Source: Nitrososphaerales archaeon TH526
GTDB taxonomy: Archaea; Thermoproteota; Nitrososphaeria; Nitrososphaerales; Nitrososphaeraceae
Direction: 5' to 3'
Assembly: GCA_014523665.1 (NCBI GenBank)
Contig: JAATVR010000064.1
Coordinates: 1-11,503, forward strand
DNA: 11,503 nucleotides
Part shown: piece after piece, positions 1 through 6,468 of the stretch
Numbering within the stretch: position 1 is the stretch's first letter
Layout of the letters: each line of letters starts with the position of its first letter
Program-made: the position numbers and the translations under genes
The notes under the pieces: generated by a model
Database searches by the model: none
What the model saw: only the letters and a program-made list of their open reading frames with translations
Told to the model about the DNA's origin: nothing

Positions 1-82
1 TCGCTATTTGCCATCCTTTTGTAGTGTTCTCTTATAATCTGTGTCGATAGATTAACCCATTATTCGTTCGAGTTTGATAACC

Positions 83-89
83 TTATATT
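83..89 (+). promoter_or_regulatory. TATA-like box for aRF1
   Basis: TTATATT centred about 36 bp upstream of the ATG at 122. With the usual archaeal TATA-to-start distance of about 26 bp, transcription would begin near 112, giving a very short leader. Confidence 0.5.
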
Positions 90-121
90 CCTTTCATGCT
101 GATGTGATATGTTTTTATTAA

Positions 122-1426
122 ATGTCCAAGAGCCTTGCATCAGAAAATAAATGGGATTCGGTAAGAAGATATAAACTCACACGAATGATCAATGAGCTGT
201 CGGGTATTTCTGGACACGGTACCGAACTTGTTACCGTTTATATCCCTCCTAGAAGACCGATTTATGAGGCTATTGCTCAACTCAGAACAGAAGCAGGAAC
301 GGCCTCTAACATAAAGTCTGATTTGACAAGAACTCACGTTCAAGATGCATTGAGCAGGACAGTGGAACAATTGAAATTGTTTAAGGAGACTCCAGAAAAT
401 GGTTTAATTATATTTTGTGGTGCACTGCCAACCGGAAAAGGAATAGGAACTGAGAAGATCGAGATATTTCCAGTCTTGCCACCTAAGCCTGTGCAGATCC
501 AACTCTATAGGTGTGACGATCATTTTTGGACTGACCATTTGAAGGATATGTTGAAGGATGACAAAGCAATGGGACTTCTCACAATTGACACGCAAGAAGC
601 GGGGCTAGGGGTATTGTCCGGTGATAGGTGGCAGGTAGAGGACACATTAACTTCGGGTGTGTCTGGCAAACATAGACAAGGTGGGCAATCGGCACGAAGA
701 TTTGAACGTTTAAGGGACAACGAATTAAATGAGTACTACAAAAGGATAGCGGAAAGAGCTCATAGGATTCTGATCGATCAACATAAAGTCAAAGGCTTGA
801 TTGTAGGTGGACCAGGACCTACTAAAGAAACCTTTCTCAAAGAAGAATATTTGGATTACCGACTCCAAGGCAATGTTGTAGCCGTGTTGGATACTTCGTA
901 TTCTGGCGAAGAAGGTGTAAGAGAGTTGGTAGATAAAGTTAATGAAGAAGGGGTCATGGATGGATATCGGTTAATGGAGGAGAAGAAGATAGTGAAGAGG
1001 TTTATGAAGGAAGTCTATTCTGACACGGGGCTGGGGATCTATGGCATCAATGACGTCATCAGATCCTTACGAAATGGGATCGTAGATCTTGTTATAGTCA
1101 CTGACGATATTTCAGTTACGGTAGTAGAGACGAAATGCAAGAAATGCGCGAACCGCGACATAGATATTGTAGATAGGCCACGTCTATTGGCAGCAAGGCA
1201 AGAATTTCTATCTAGTTCATGTAAGAATTGCGGAAACGTTGATCAAGAAATCAGAGAGAGAGATATTGTGGAATACTTTGAAGAGCTTGCGAGTTCATCA
1301 GGAGCTGGATTGGAAATAATCTCGGGAAAATCCGAAGAAGGAGCCCAAGTTTCCAGCCTTGGAAAAGTGGGCGCAATCCTAAGGTTTAGACCTACTGCAG
1401 ATCAAACAAGCAGTTCAAGATATTGA
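122..1426 (+). CDS. prf1: Peptide chain release factor subunit 1 (aRF1)
   Basis: Class I release factor that reads stop codons in the ribosomal A site and triggers peptidyl-tRNA hydrolysis in the cytoplasm. The 434-residue length matches archaeal aRF1. Visible motifs in order: a G-T-E element near residues 33-35, TASNIKS at 60-66 and YRCDDHF (YxCxxxF type) at 129-135, both in the stop-codon recognition domain; the catalytic GGQ at 187-189 inside SGKHRQGGQSARR; a middle domain; and a C-terminal domain with a zinc mini-domain, C339/C342 and C367/C370. All catalytic and recognition motifs are intact, so it should be functional. The ATG at 122 follows a TATA-like box at 83-89, which predicts a leader of about ten bases; no Shine-Dalgarno sequence is seen. 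It appears to be transcribed alone, since the next gene has its own upstream gap of 115 bp. Confidence 0.97.
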   Translation: MSKSLASENKWDSVRRYKLTRMINELSGISGHGTELVTVYIPPRRPIYEAIAQLRTEAGTASNIKSDLTRTHVQDALSRTVEQLKLFKETPENGLIIFCGALPTGKGIGTEKIEIFPVLPPKPVQIQLYRCDDHFWTDHLKDMLKDDKAMGLLTIDTQEAGLGVLSGDRWQVEDTLTSGVSGKHRQGGQSARRFERLRDNELNEYYKRIAERAHRILIDQHKVKGLIVGGPGPTKETFLKEEYLDYRLQGNVVAVLDTSYSGEEGVRELVDKVNEEGVMDGYRLMEEKKIVKRFMKEVYSDTGLGIYGINDVIRSLRNGIVDLVIVTDDISVTVVETKCKKCANRDIDIVDRPRLLAARQEFLSSSCKNCGNVDQEIRERDIVEYFEELASSSGAGLEIISGKSEEGAQVSSLGKVGAILRFRPTADQTSSSRY

Positions 1427-1541
1427 ACCAATATTCATCATTAGCCTTCCCTCTCACTGAGTATGATGATATCTCTCAAATCTTGCTCTTTTGAGGTCGA
1501 TAACCTTTTAGATTATTGATGCGGTATATTCTCCGAGGACT

Positions 1542-1721
1542 ATGAATCTCTGCTACATTTGCAACTCGAAGGTTGGAAGCAAATTCTGCCCAGCGTGCAA
1601 TCGCCCAGTTTGTAAGAACTGCATGAAGAATTTCCCCTTCTCGGAAAGTCTATGTTTAGAATGTTCAAAGGAAATAAGAACGGGGTTGGGGGGCGTGCGG
1701 AATGATGAGGAGATATTTTAA
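1542..1721 (+). CDS. Small four-CxxC zinc-binding protein (B-box-like)
   Basis: An unrecognised 59-residue protein starting at the ATG at 1542 and ending at TAA 1719-1721. Eight cysteines form four CxxC pairs: C4/C7, C16/C19, C24/C27 and C38/C41. This is enough for two zinc ions and resembles a cross-braced B-box or double treble-clef module. The order is CYIC, CPAC, CKNC, CLEC. The last 18 residues are charged and probably flexible. The regular cysteine spacing is strong evidence that the frame is coding despite its size. A T-rich TATA-like stretch (TTTTAGAT, 1506-1513) lies about 32 bp upstream. There is no enzyme signature; a role in protein or nucleic-acid binding is a guess. It sits between aRF1 and a convergent HIT gene, and I see no operon link. 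Confidence 0.72.
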   Translation: MNLCYICNSKVGSKFCPACNRPVCKNCMKNFPFSESLCLECSKEIRTGLGGVRNDEEIF

Positions 1722-1929
1722 TGTGTCACCTTGTTCGTAACCCTGAGCGTAAATGATTCTGGAATGCTGCCTTCTCATGCCATTTCAGCTATGGGATACC
1801 GTAAAGTAATCGCGTTTGATAGTACAATCTGCTCGACAGAGATTGGCAGAATTGGAATAATAACTCATTCAAATCTTGGGCAATGATTCTTCATATTAAC
1901 TGAAACTAGAGTTGGACTTGTCACTGGAT
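1722..1929. other. Intergenic region without identifiable gene
   Basis: About 208 bp between the convergent ends of the small zinc protein and the HIT gene. I found no tRNA-like T-arm, no convincing reading frame (the best ATG frame, 1753-1809, has 18 codons) and no strong hairpin-plus-T-tract. Confidence 0.5.
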
Positions 1930-2355
1930 TCACAAATTCTTTTTTATCCTGTTCGCTATTTCCTCAAGTTCCCTGTACTCTGACACTTTCCTAGAAGGCC
2001 ACTTTCCATCACGACTATCCTTTTCATACCTAGGAATTATATGTACGTGGACATGAGGTACGATCTGATTTGCAGCCTTGCCGTTATTTTGTCCTGTATT
2101 GAGTCCTTGAGCACCAGTAGCGTTATACACGGCAGAAGCTATAGTATGAACTACTCTATACAGATTTCCAACTTCATCCTCGGTCATCTGAAAGAGGTCG
2201 CCATAGTGGTACTTAGGTAGTACAAGAGTATGCCCTGAGGTGATGGGATACTTATCCATAAAAGCCAAAAAGGTGTTATCTTCATAGACTTTAGCTATAG
2301 GAGACTGGCCTCTGATTATCGCACAGAAAACGCAATAAGTGTTAGTATCAGACAT
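1930..2355 (-). CDS. HIT-family nucleotide hydrolase/transferase (Hint-like)
   Basis: Histidine-triad protein, expected to hydrolyse nucleoside phosphoramidates or dinucleotide polyphosphates in the cytosol. At 141 residues it has the usual length. The triad is HVHVHII at residues 101-107; the middle His103 is the expected nucleophile. The N-terminal C8-x2-C11 with H50 and H101 matches the structural zinc site seen in many prokaryotic HIT proteins. The segment around residues 40-48 (SGHTLVLPK) and the GLNTGQNNGKAANQ stretch before the triad are typical of the Hint branch. It is encoded alone, divergent from the 62-aa zinc ribbon. A TATA-like box at 2387-2394 implies a leader of about nine bases. 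The exact substrate cannot be told from sequence. Confidence 0.95.
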   Translation of the reverse strand: MSDTNTYCVFCAIIRGQSPIAKVYEDNTFLAFMDKYPITSGHTLVLPKYHYGDLFQMTEDEVGNLYRVVHTIASAVYNATGAQGLNTGQNNGKAANQIVPHVHVHIIPRYEKDSRDGKWPSRKVSEYRELEEIANRIKKNL

Positions 2356-2386
2356 CTATTTGACTTCTTAATGGACGACAGCTACG

Positions 2387-2394
2387 ATTATTTA
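2387..2394 (-). promoter_or_regulatory. TATA-like box for HIT gene
   Basis: On the - strand this reads TAAATAAT within AATAAATAAT. Its centre is about 35 bp from the start codon at 2355, predicting a start of transcription near 2364. It lies in a 144-bp divergent promoter region shared with the zinc-ribbon gene at 2500. Confidence 0.5.
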
Positions 2395-2468
2395 TTGTTT
2401 AGGTCGGAAATATATTTTTTTTGGATATAGATCATCCCATTTTGCTTTCTTAATTCACAGCATATCTC

Positions 2469-2476
2469 ATAAATAT
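2469..2476 (+). promoter_or_regulatory. TATA box for 62-aa zinc-ribbon gene
   Basis: ATAAATAT centred about 27 bp before the ATG at 2500, so transcription should begin at or next to the start codon (leaderless mRNA). Confidence 0.6.
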
Positions 2477-2499
2477 CATGAGCTTATCTTCATAAGATC

Positions 2500-2688
2500 A
2501 TGGTAGAAACAGTAGAGCTTGAAACTTTTGATTTGGTCTTCTCATATCATTGTCCTAAGTGTGACTACTTAAATGATGAGATTTCAGCAAATGATCTTCT
2601 TAATGGAAATGCAGAATGCGGAATGTGCGAAACAATATTCAAAGTGGAAGGCCTCGATGGAATTAAGATTACTGCGACGATTGAGTAG
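2500..2688 (+). CDS. Small zinc-ribbon protein, 62 aa
   Basis: Unrecognised small protein with a single zinc ribbon: C18-x2-C21 (CPKC) and C40-x2-C43 (CGMC), 18 residues apart. The N-terminal 15 residues are acidic and beta-like, and the C-terminus ends in a short predicted strand (GIKITATIE). It has no helix-turn-helix or catalytic motif. The ATG is supported by a TATA box at exactly leaderless spacing. It lies 58 bp upstream of ilvD, but ilvD has its own TATA-like sequence, so co-transcription is uncertain. A role as a zinc-stabilised accessory or nucleic-acid-binding protein is only inference. Confidence 0.8.
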   Translation: MVETVELETFDLVFSYHCPKCDYLNDEISANDLLNGNAECGMCETIFKVEGLDGIKITATIE

Positions 2689-2716
2689 GTCGTCCAGGGT
2701 ATCCGTATCACTAATG

Positions 2717-2724
2717 TTAAAATA
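2717..2724 (+). promoter_or_regulatory. TATA-like box for ilvD
   Basis: TTAAAATA beginning 30 bp before the GTG at 2747, the same spacing as the GTPase promoter. This supports GTG as a leaderless start. Confidence 0.5.
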
Positions 2725-2746
2725 ACTATCGCAAATCCTTACTTTT

Positions 2747-4435
2747 GTGAACCTACCCAGTCGTAAGGTTATTGAAGGAAGTGCAAGAGCACCACAAAGG
2801 TCATATTACAAGTCTATGGGCCTGACAGATGATGATTTGTCAAAACCGATGGTAGCGGTATCTTCTACATGCAATGAAGCTACTCCATGCAATATACATC
2901 TTGGAAGGTTGGCCCAGCATGCAAAAAATGGAGTAAGAGAGATTGGTTGCACGCCTAGGGAATTTACAGCTATATCGGTTTCTGACGGTATCGCCATGGG
3001 TCATGAAGGAATGAAAGCATCATTGGTTAGCAGGGAAATTATCGCGGATTCAATTGAAATAATGATGATTGCTCATCAATATGACGCACTCGTTGGGATA
3101 TCGGGTTGTGATAAGAGTTTACCCGGAACATTGATGGGTATGGCTAGAGTAAACCTACCCTCTGTATTCGTGTATGGGGGGTCGATAATGCCAGGTGTCT
3201 GGAACGGCAAACAGGTTACCATACAAGACGTTTTTGAGGCCGTCGGTAGTTATGAAGCAGGCAAGATGAGTATGGCAGAGCTTATAAGTTTGGAAAACGT
3301 TGCATGCCCTTCTGCCGGCTCATGCGCGGGTATGTATACTGCCAATACGATGGCGTCCGTGGGCGAGGCACTAGGGATGTCACTGCCGGGTAGTTCTACC
3401 GCACCTGCAGAAAGCGAGAAAAGAAACACTATCTGCCATGCAACGGGGAAAGCGATTGGCGCACTTATCGAAAATAGCATTCGACCAAGGGATATCATGA
3501 CCTTTGAGGCCTTTGAAAATGGAATTGCCATGGCCAATGCTATTGGTGGGTCTACTAACGCTGTGTTGCATCTCGTGGCCTTGGCAAGAGAGGTAGGCAT
3601 AGACTTGACATTATCAGACTTTGAGAGAATTAGGAAGCGAACGCCACATATTGCAAATATGAGACCAGGGGGAGATTACGTAATGATTGATCTCGAACAG
3701 ATAGGTGGAATACCTGTTATTATGAAGATGCTCCAAGAACGGGGTCTTTTCAATGGTGATGTGATCACCGTAACAGGGAAGAGCATGAAAGAAAACCTGG
3801 ATCACGTTGAGGCCGGCATATCTGAGCATCCTCATCTGATTACCTCTATAAGTTCACCTCTTCATGTAGAAGGAACACTTAAGGTGTTGAGCGGTACGTT
3901 GGCACCTGAGGGGGCAGTAACTAAAATCACTGGGCTCTCCACAGCTCACTTTCGGGGCAAAGCAAAGGTGTTTGATGCAGAAGAAGAAGCATTTGAGTCT
4001 ATTTCAAAAGGGCAAGTGACTGAAGGAGATGTAGTGGTCATCAGATACGAAGGCCCAAAAGGCGGCCCAGGCATGAGAGAAATGTTAGCAGTAACTGCTG
4101 CTCTCGTGGGACAAGGACTGGGCCAAAAGGTTGCGATGGTAACAGACGGGAGGTTTTCAGGTGCGACGAGAGGACTTATGATTGGCCATGTCTCTCCGGA
4201 AGCTATGGAGGGGGGACCTATTGCGATCGTACAAAATGGTGATCAAATAGAGATTGATATCGAAAAAGGAACCGTCGATCTTAAGGTAGAAAGTACCGTA
4301 GTTGAGGAGAGGCTCAAGAGTTGGCGACCAATCGCGAATCGGTATCACTCTGGTGTTTTGGCAAAATATGCATCACTGGTACAGTCTGCCTCTGAAGGTG
4401 CGATAACTCTTCCTGCGAGAGAGAAACCAAGGTAA
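2747..4435 (+). CDS. ilvD: Dihydroxy-acid dehydratase
   Basis: Converts 2,3-dihydroxy-isovalerate and 2,3-dihydroxy-3-methylvalerate to the 2-keto acids that lead to valine, isoleucine and, through ketoisovalerate, coenzyme A. At 562 residues it is full length for the IlvD/Edd family. Expected Fe-S ligands are C48 (TCNEATPC), C121 ([11 protein letters not shown]) and C193 (PSAGSCAG). Metal ligands D80 ([12 protein letters not shown]) and D122 precede K123, the lysine normally carbamylated. [10 protein letters not shown] is at 267-276, and Ser471 in [11 protein letters not shown] is the expected catalytic base. All key residues are present. The start is GTG: an in-frame stop at 2723-2725 excludes a longer protein, and the second codon onward matches the family N-terminus. 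No other ilv gene is adjacent. A T-rich stretch follows the stop. Confidence 0.97.
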   Translation: MNLPSRKVIEGSARAPQRSYYKSMGLTDDDLSKPMVAVSSTCNEATPCNIHLGRLAQHAKNGVREIGCTPREFTAISVSDGIAMGHEGMKASLVSREIIADSIEIMMIAHQYDALVGISGCDKSLPGTLMGMARVNLPSVFVYGGSIMPGVWNGKQVTIQDVFEAVGSYEAGKMSMAELISLENVACPSAGSCAGMYTANTMASVGEALGMSLPGSSTAPAESEKRNTICHATGKAIGALIENSIRPRDIMTFEAFENGIAMANAIGGSTNAVLHLVALAREVGIDLTLSDFERIRKRTPHIANMRPGGDYVMIDLEQIGGIPVIMKMLQERGLFNGDVITVTGKSMKENLDHVEAGISEHPHLITSISSPLHVEGTLKVLSGTLAPEGAVTKITGLSTAHFRGKAKVFDAEEEAFESISKGQVTEGDVVVIRYEGPKGGPGMREMLAVTAALVGQGLGQKVAMVTDGRFSGATRGLMIGHVSPEAMEGGPIAIVQNGDQIEIDIEKGTVDLKVESTVVEERLKSWRPIANRYHSGVLAKYASLVQSASEGAITLPAREKPR

Positions 4436-4436
4436 A

Positions 4437-4445
4437 TTTCTTTTT
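4437..4445 (+). terminator. T-rich terminator after ilvD
   Basis: TTTCTTTTT directly after the ilvD stop codon, with no strong hairpin. Oligo-T stretches are sufficient for termination in archaea. The next promoter starts 27 bp later. Confidence 0.45.
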
Positions 4446-4471
4446 CGTCTTCATGATGACTTATAAAGATG

Positions 4472-4479
4472 TATAAATA
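4472..4479 (+). promoter_or_regulatory. TATA box for GTPase gene
   Basis: TATAAATA, the best TATA match in the window, starts 30 bp before the ATG at 4502. Its centre is about 26 bp from the start codon, so the mRNA should be leaderless. Confidence 0.75.
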
Positions 4480-4501
4480 TGAACAATGAGGTCGGTTATA
4501 T

Positions 4502-5716
4502 ATGATAAAAATTGGGTTAATAGGCAAGACCAATACTGGTAAGACGACCTTCTTTAACTCTGCTTCTCTTTCATCAGCAGATATCTCCAACTATCCATTT
4601 ACTACAAAGGTCCCTTCAGTCGCGAATGCAAATGCGATTACATTGTGTGTGCATAAGGAGCTCGGCGTTAATGATAATCCACGGAATTCGCGCTGCATTG
4701 ATGGTTGGAGATTCATTCCAATAGAAATAGTCGATCTCCCGGGATTAATAAAAGGTGCATGGGAAGGAAAAGGTTTGGGTAATCAGTTTCTCTCAGTCGC
4801 AGCCCAGTCTGACGCCCTGCTCCACATAGTCGATGTCTCAGGAAGCATCGACGCATCAGGTAGAATAGCCGAACCAGGCACTGGAGACCCTATAGCGGAT
4901 ATAGCGGACATCGAGGAGGAACTAGTAATGTGGTATCTAAAGTTGTTTGAAGGAAATCGGGACAAAATTGCCCGCTCGATCCATTCCGGAGTGGATACGA
5001 TAAATTCCATTACAGAAATTTTTAGAGGAATAGGGGTAAAGGAGCATCACGTAAAGGCTGCTATCATATCAAACAATCTGACAGATACAAAGATTGATGA
5101 TTTCAGTTCTGAAATTACCAAGGATTTCGTTTGGTCTTTACGGGAACTATCAAAACCGACCCTCATAGTCGCAAACAAGGTTGATTTACCGTCATCTTCA
5201 GATAATTTCAGAAGACTGAGAGAGGAATACAAGGATCTAATCATTGTGCCTGCCAGTGCGGATGCCGAATTAACGTTGAGGAGGGCCGAACACAGAGGCC
5301 TGATCAAGTACCTTCCTGGTGACGAACGGTTTGAAATCTTGGAGCAGACGGGATTGAATGAAAAGCAAAAATGGGCTCTTAATTTCATCAGAAAGGACAT
5401 TCTCGGGGAGTATATGAGAACAGGTGTCCAGTTTGCCATTAATGTAGCTGTTATGAAACTTTTAAGGATGAATACTGTGTATCCAGTGGCTAATCCTTCA
5501 AAGTATTCGGATAGAAACGGACAAGTCTTACCTGACGTTTATCTCATGGAGGCCGGCTCAACAGTTGAAGATCTTGCACGCACGGTTCATAGTGACTTGT
5601 CTAGAGGGCTTCTCTATGCGGTAGATGCACGAGATGGATTAAGGCTCCCCGTCAATTATCACCTAAAGGATCGTGATGTATTATCAATCGTCTCATCAGG
5701 TAGAAAGAAAAGATAA
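4502..5716 (+). CDS. Obg/YchF-type GTPase with TGS domain (Ygr210-like)
   Basis: TRAFAC-class P-loop GTPase of the Obg-HflX superfamily, 404 residues. G1 is GKTNTGKTTF at 8-17, the switch I threonines are in NYPFTT at 30-35, G3 is DLPG at 78-81 followed by LIKGAWEGKGLGNQF, G4 is NKVD at 225-228 and G5-like ASAD is at 251-254. An insertion of roughly residues 125-215 is helical, and the C-terminal 75 residues form a TGS domain. NKxD is kept, unlike bacterial YchF and eukaryotic OLA1, which have a changed G4 and prefer ATP; this places it with the archaeal/fungal Ygr210 branch. Members are thought to act on ribosomes or translation; the exact role is unknown. A strong TATA box supports the ATG as a leaderless start. 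The gene stands alone ahead of Rpo12. Confidence 0.93.
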   Translation: MIKIGLIGKTNTGKTTFFNSASLSSADISNYPFTTKVPSVANANAITLCVHKELGVNDNPRNSRCIDGWRFIPIEIVDLPGLIKGAWEGKGLGNQFLSVAAQSDALLHIVDVSGSIDASGRIAEPGTGDPIADIADIEEELVMWYLKLFEGNRDKIARSIHSGVDTINSITEIFRGIGVKEHHVKAAIISNNLTDTKIDDFSSEITKDFVWSLRELSKPTLIVANKVDLPSSSDNFRRLREEYKDLIIVPASADAELTLRRAEHRGLIKYLPGDERFEILEQTGLNEKQKWALNFIRKDILGEYMRTGVQFAINVAVMKLLRMNTVYPVANPSKYSDRNGQVLPDVYLMEAGSTVEDLARTVHSDLSRGLLYAVDARDGLRLPVNYHLKDRDVLSIVSSGRKKR

Positions 5717-5720
5717 TCCA

Positions 5721-5728
5721 TTTTCTTT
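5721..5728 (+). terminator. T-rich stretch after GTPase gene
   Basis: TTTTCTTT shortly after the GTPase stop codon; a weak archaeal-type terminator candidate. A 5-bp hairpin (TGCAA/TTGCA) follows near 5741-5756. Confidence 0.3.
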
Positions 5729-5764
5729 GCTTGACAATAATGCAACTTATTTTGCAAGATAAGC

Positions 5765-5772
5765 TTTTATTT
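5765..5772 (+). promoter_or_regulatory. TATA-like box for Rpo12
   Basis: TTTTATTT centred about 29 bp upstream of TTG 5798. It overlaps the alternative TTG at 5771, which is one reason to prefer the downstream start. Confidence 0.4.
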
Positions 5773-5797
5773 GAATAGCCTGCTACATAGTTTAGAA

Positions 5798-5965
5798 TTG
5801 TCGGATTCAGGAATTCTGGGAGGAGTAGTCTATGAGTGCATGCGCTGCGGAACAGGTGTAACAGTCGAAGAGCTATCTAGATTACCGGAGATTAAATGCA
5901 TTTGTGGCTTCCGGGTCTTCCGAAAGGCAAGACAACCTATTGTTAAGCAATTAAAGGCAGTTTAG
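5798..5965 (+). CDS. rpo12: DNA-directed RNA polymerase subunit Rpo12 (subunit P)
   Basis: Small zinc-binding subunit of archaeal RNA polymerase, equivalent to eukaryotic RPB12, at the interface of the Rpo3 assembly platform. The family pattern is clear: YECMRCG, then LSRLPEIKC, then FRVFRKARQPIVKQLKAV at the C-terminus. From TTG 5798 the protein has 55 residues with C14/C17 and C34/C36. The second pair is CxC rather than the CxxC of many homologues. The start is uncertain. TTG 5798 fits the TATA spacing and the family length (about 45-55 aa). An in-frame TTG at 5771 would add nine residues. No in-frame ATG precedes the first cysteine. A GGAGGAG at 5819-5825 has no useful in-frame start after it. 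The next small gene begins 50-74 bp downstream. Confidence 0.88.
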   Translation: MSDSGILGGVVYECMRCGTGVTVEELSRLPEIKCICGFRVFRKARQPIVKQLKAV

Positions 5966-6008
5966 CGAACGTTAAGTTACATTTCAATTTTGTGGTTATT
6001 CCAATACG

Positions 6009-6014
6009 TTTTTA
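6009..6014 (+). promoter_or_regulatory. Possible TATA element for 56-aa zinc-ribbon gene
   Basis: TTTTTA beginning 30 bp upstream of GTG 6039, matching the leaderless spacing of neighbouring genes. It is weak, and read-through from Rpo12 is equally possible. Confidence 0.3.
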
Positions 6015-6038
6015 GTGAGGTCTGGGGATCATGTAAGC

Positions 6039-6209
6039 GTGAAAGTAAAGTGCCCGGATTGTGATGGTATTGCAGAGCTATCAGATAATTTCAGTTTTGT
6101 CCGATGCGATAAATGTCATTTGGACCTGACTTACGGGGAGTATGTTAGATACATTGGGAAGAAAAATCCCATCTACAAAGACATACTCAGTGATTACAAA
6201 GTGCGCTAA
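6039..6209 (+). CDS. Small zinc-ribbon protein, 56 aa
   Basis: Unrecognised small protein with a zinc ribbon: CPDC at residues 5-8 and CDKC at 23-26 when started at GTG 6039. An in-frame GTG at 6015 would give 64 residues. I prefer 6039 because the first cysteine pair then lies right at the N-terminus and a T-rich TATA-like element is at the usual distance. After the ribbon comes a tyrosine-rich segment (LDLTYGEYVRYIGKKNP) ending in DYKVR. It follows Rpo12 closely on the same strand, which suggests but does not prove a link to transcription. A hairpin that begins at the stop codon and a T6 run probably end the transcript. Confidence 0.75.
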   Translation: MKVKCPDCDGIAELSDNFSFVRCDKCHLDLTYGEYVRYIGKKNPIYKDILSDYKVR

Positions 6210-6245
6210 GGATAGGTTTAAGCTATCCTATAATTTGGCTTTTTT
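6209..6245 (+). terminator. Hairpin plus T6 after small zinc-ribbon gene
   Basis: A 7-bp perfect stem, AGGATAG (6209-6215) with CTATCCT (6223-6229) and a 7-nt loop, starts on the last base of the stop codon. A T6 run lies at 6240-6245. Together these look like a transcript 3' end. The T-run sits 11 bases after the stem, more than in a bacterial-type terminator. Confidence 0.5.
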
Positions 6246-6258
6246 ATGCCATAGTTGT

Positions 6259-6265
6259 CATATTT
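6259..6265 (+). promoter_or_regulatory. Possible TATA element for candidate RNA
   Basis: CATATTT centred about 23 bp before the first base of the 6285-6402 closing helix, within the range expected for an archaeal promoter driving it. A short motif in A+T-rich DNA, so weak on its own. Confidence 0.3.
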
Positions 6266-6284
6266 CCTTTCACTATTGTTTACT

Positions 6285-6402
6285 TGCTGCGAGGGCTCGA
6301 TCTATTGAGTTTAACCTAATGTGGCTTACTTGCTAGGTTATTTTATTCTTGGTGGGAGTCAACTTCTACTCAAGAAAAAATTAAGTGAGGCACCTCGCAG
6401 CA
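6285..6402 (+). ncRNA. Candidate structured non-coding RNA, 118 nt
   Basis: No coding frame explains this stretch, but it folds by eye into a compact junction of four helices. P1 is a perfect 10-bp closing helix, TGCTGCGAGG (6285-6294) with CCTCGCAGCA (6393-6402). P2 is 6295-6300 with 6305-6310 around a UCUA loop. P3 is TAACCTA (6312-6318) with TAGGTTA (6334-6340) around a 15-nt loop. P4 is TTCTTG+GTGGGAG (6346-6358) with CTTCTAC+CAAGAA (6363-6369, 6371-6376), a UCAA loop and one bulged U. P1, P2, P3 and P4 are separated by 0, 1 and 5 bases; 12 or more unpaired bases precede the 3' strand of P1. G-U pairs in P2 and P4 favour + strand transcription. A T6 run lies at 6416-6421. It does not match tRNA, 5S, SRP or RNase P RNA as I know them. 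Confidence 0.45.
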
Positions 6403-6415
6403 CGTCAAAGGATTA

Positions 6416-6421
6416 TTTTTT
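6416..6421 (+). terminator. T6 tract after candidate RNA
   Basis: Run of six T starting 14 bases after the closing helix of the candidate RNA. Consistent with oligo-T termination in archaea. Confidence 0.35.
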
Positions 6422-6468
6422 GGATAGATCAAAAGATATTACGTTCATGTACGTGAAATCTCTTTGGC

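Noticed and set aside
1475..1495. Inverted repeat CTCAAA/TTTGAG after aRF1
   Set aside because: Only 6 bp with a 9-nt loop and no adjacent T-run; not convincing as a terminator or regulatory site.
1753..1809. 18-codon ATG frame in the 1722-1929 gap
   Set aside because: Too short, no motif, no promoter-like sequence at the right distance.
5819..5825. GGAGGAG as a Shine-Dalgarno sequence for Rpo12
   Set aside because: The following ATG at 5832 is out of frame, and the in-frame ATG at 5840 would remove the first zinc cysteines; it is simply coding sequence (Gly-Gly-Val).
6142..6336. 64-codon + strand frame overlapping the end of the 56-aa zinc-ribbon gene
   Set aside because: Overlaps a better gene in another frame, shows no domain pattern, and its second half runs into the structured-RNA candidate and the terminator-like hairpin.
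6285..6402. Candidate RNA as an intron-containing tRNA or 5S rRNA
   Set aside because: No TTCRA T-loop, no plausible T-arm next to the 3' acceptor strand, an over-long last hairpin, and none of the 5S consensus segments.
6444..6457. 14-bp imperfect palindrome TTCATGTACGTGAA
   Set aside because: Lies just after the psmB stop with no promoter nearby, contains a mismatch, and cannot form an RNA loop; probably chance.
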